Of a DNA stretch of 6,232 nt, positions 6,199 through 6,232 are shown piece by piece. The notes under the pieces are model-generated. The model had not been told where the DNA came from, did not search any database, and was given only the letters and a program-made list of their open reading frames with translations. The DNA is from CAZIIK01 sp964539235 (GTDB lineage Bacteria > Pseudomonadota > Gammaproteobacteria > Francisellales > CACEW01). The stretch covers positions 1-6,232 of the forward strand of contig CAZIIK010000010.1 in the NCBI GenBank assembly GCA_964539235.1, read 5' to 3'. Position 1 is the first letter of the stretch. Each line of letters starts with the position of its first letter. The translations under genes and the position numbers were made by a program.

Positions 6199-6232
6199 TC
6201 ATCACAAGCCAAAAAGACTAATTTTCATGCAG
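6102..6232. other. Sequence of unknown origin joined to the broken cfa
   Basis: From about 6102 rightward neither strand continues cfa. The stretch begins beside a perfect 10-bp palindrome, AGAAGCTTCT (6105-6114). No frame is open for long: the cfa frame stops at 6196-6198, and one other plus frame is open only from 6138 to a TAA at 6213-6215. It is probably intergenic sequence or the edge of an inserted or rearranged segment; its identity is not determinable here. Confidence 0.5.
6127..6147 (+). terminator. Weak terminator-like hairpin just after the cfa breakpoint
   Basis: GCCTTT (6127-6132) and AAAGGC (6136-6141) form a 6-bp stem with a GTT loop, followed by A and five T (6143-6147). The stem is short, so efficiency is doubtful. 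It would end any transcript from the cfa promoter. Confidence 0.35.

Noticed and set aside
6138..6215. Short plus-strand frame containing ALYIWIFDANLIITSQKD
   Set aside because: It reads somewhat like protein but has no start codon with a ribosome site and is under 30 codons; it could be a gene tail but cannot be supported.
1..6232. CRISPR array, tRNA, rRNA or full insertion sequence
   Set aside because: Reading both strands showed no regularly spaced repeats, no tRNA-like or rRNA sequence, and no transposase with terminal repeats.

Overview
The window looks like a stretch of a gammaproteobacterial chromosome. Tdh, Kbl and Cfa read like clear relatives of the Escherichia coli proteins (compared from memory), but base composition is moderate to AT-leaning. 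An MFS permease, an orphan Sfp-type phosphopantetheinyl transferase and two decaying genes would fit a host-associated lineage such as the Legionellales. That placement is an inference; no rRNA or marker gene is present.

Layout, left to right. (1) Positions 37 to 1 on the minus strand hold the first 12 codons of a gene that leaves the window; it has a good Shine-Dalgarno and a hairpin in its 5' leader. (2) About 128-874 (+) is the C-terminal half of an alpha-oxoamine synthase-family PLP enzyme with its N-terminal half missing: a gene remnant. (3) 836-4388 is a tight minus-strand operon transcribed MFS transporter -> kbl -> tdh. The MFS-kbl gap is 17 nt, and kbl and tdh share one base (TAATG). 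Kbl and Tdh together convert threonine to glycine plus acetyl-CoA; the permease may supply a substrate. (4) 4389-4527 is a divergent promoter region. (5) 4528-5250 (+) is an Sfp-type 4'-phosphopantetheinyl transferase with a TTG start. (6) 5251-5484 is intergenic, with an intrinsic terminator that points leftward and a sigma70-like promoter that points rightward. (7) 5485-6198 (+) is a broken cyclopropane-fatty-acid synthase gene: an in-frame TAG after codon 61, and loss of homology near 6101 where the C-terminal catalytic half should follow.

The coherent functional unit is the threonine-degradation operon. The remainder is one lone modifying enzyme between two degraded genes. I found no CRISPR array, tRNA, rRNA, complete insertion sequence or convincing new multi-gene system. 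The best leads are the leader hairpin at 38-99, which would enclose the ribosome-binding region of the leftmost gene; the minus-strand terminator at 5249-5274, which has no visible minus-strand gene upstream; and the two truncation junctions.
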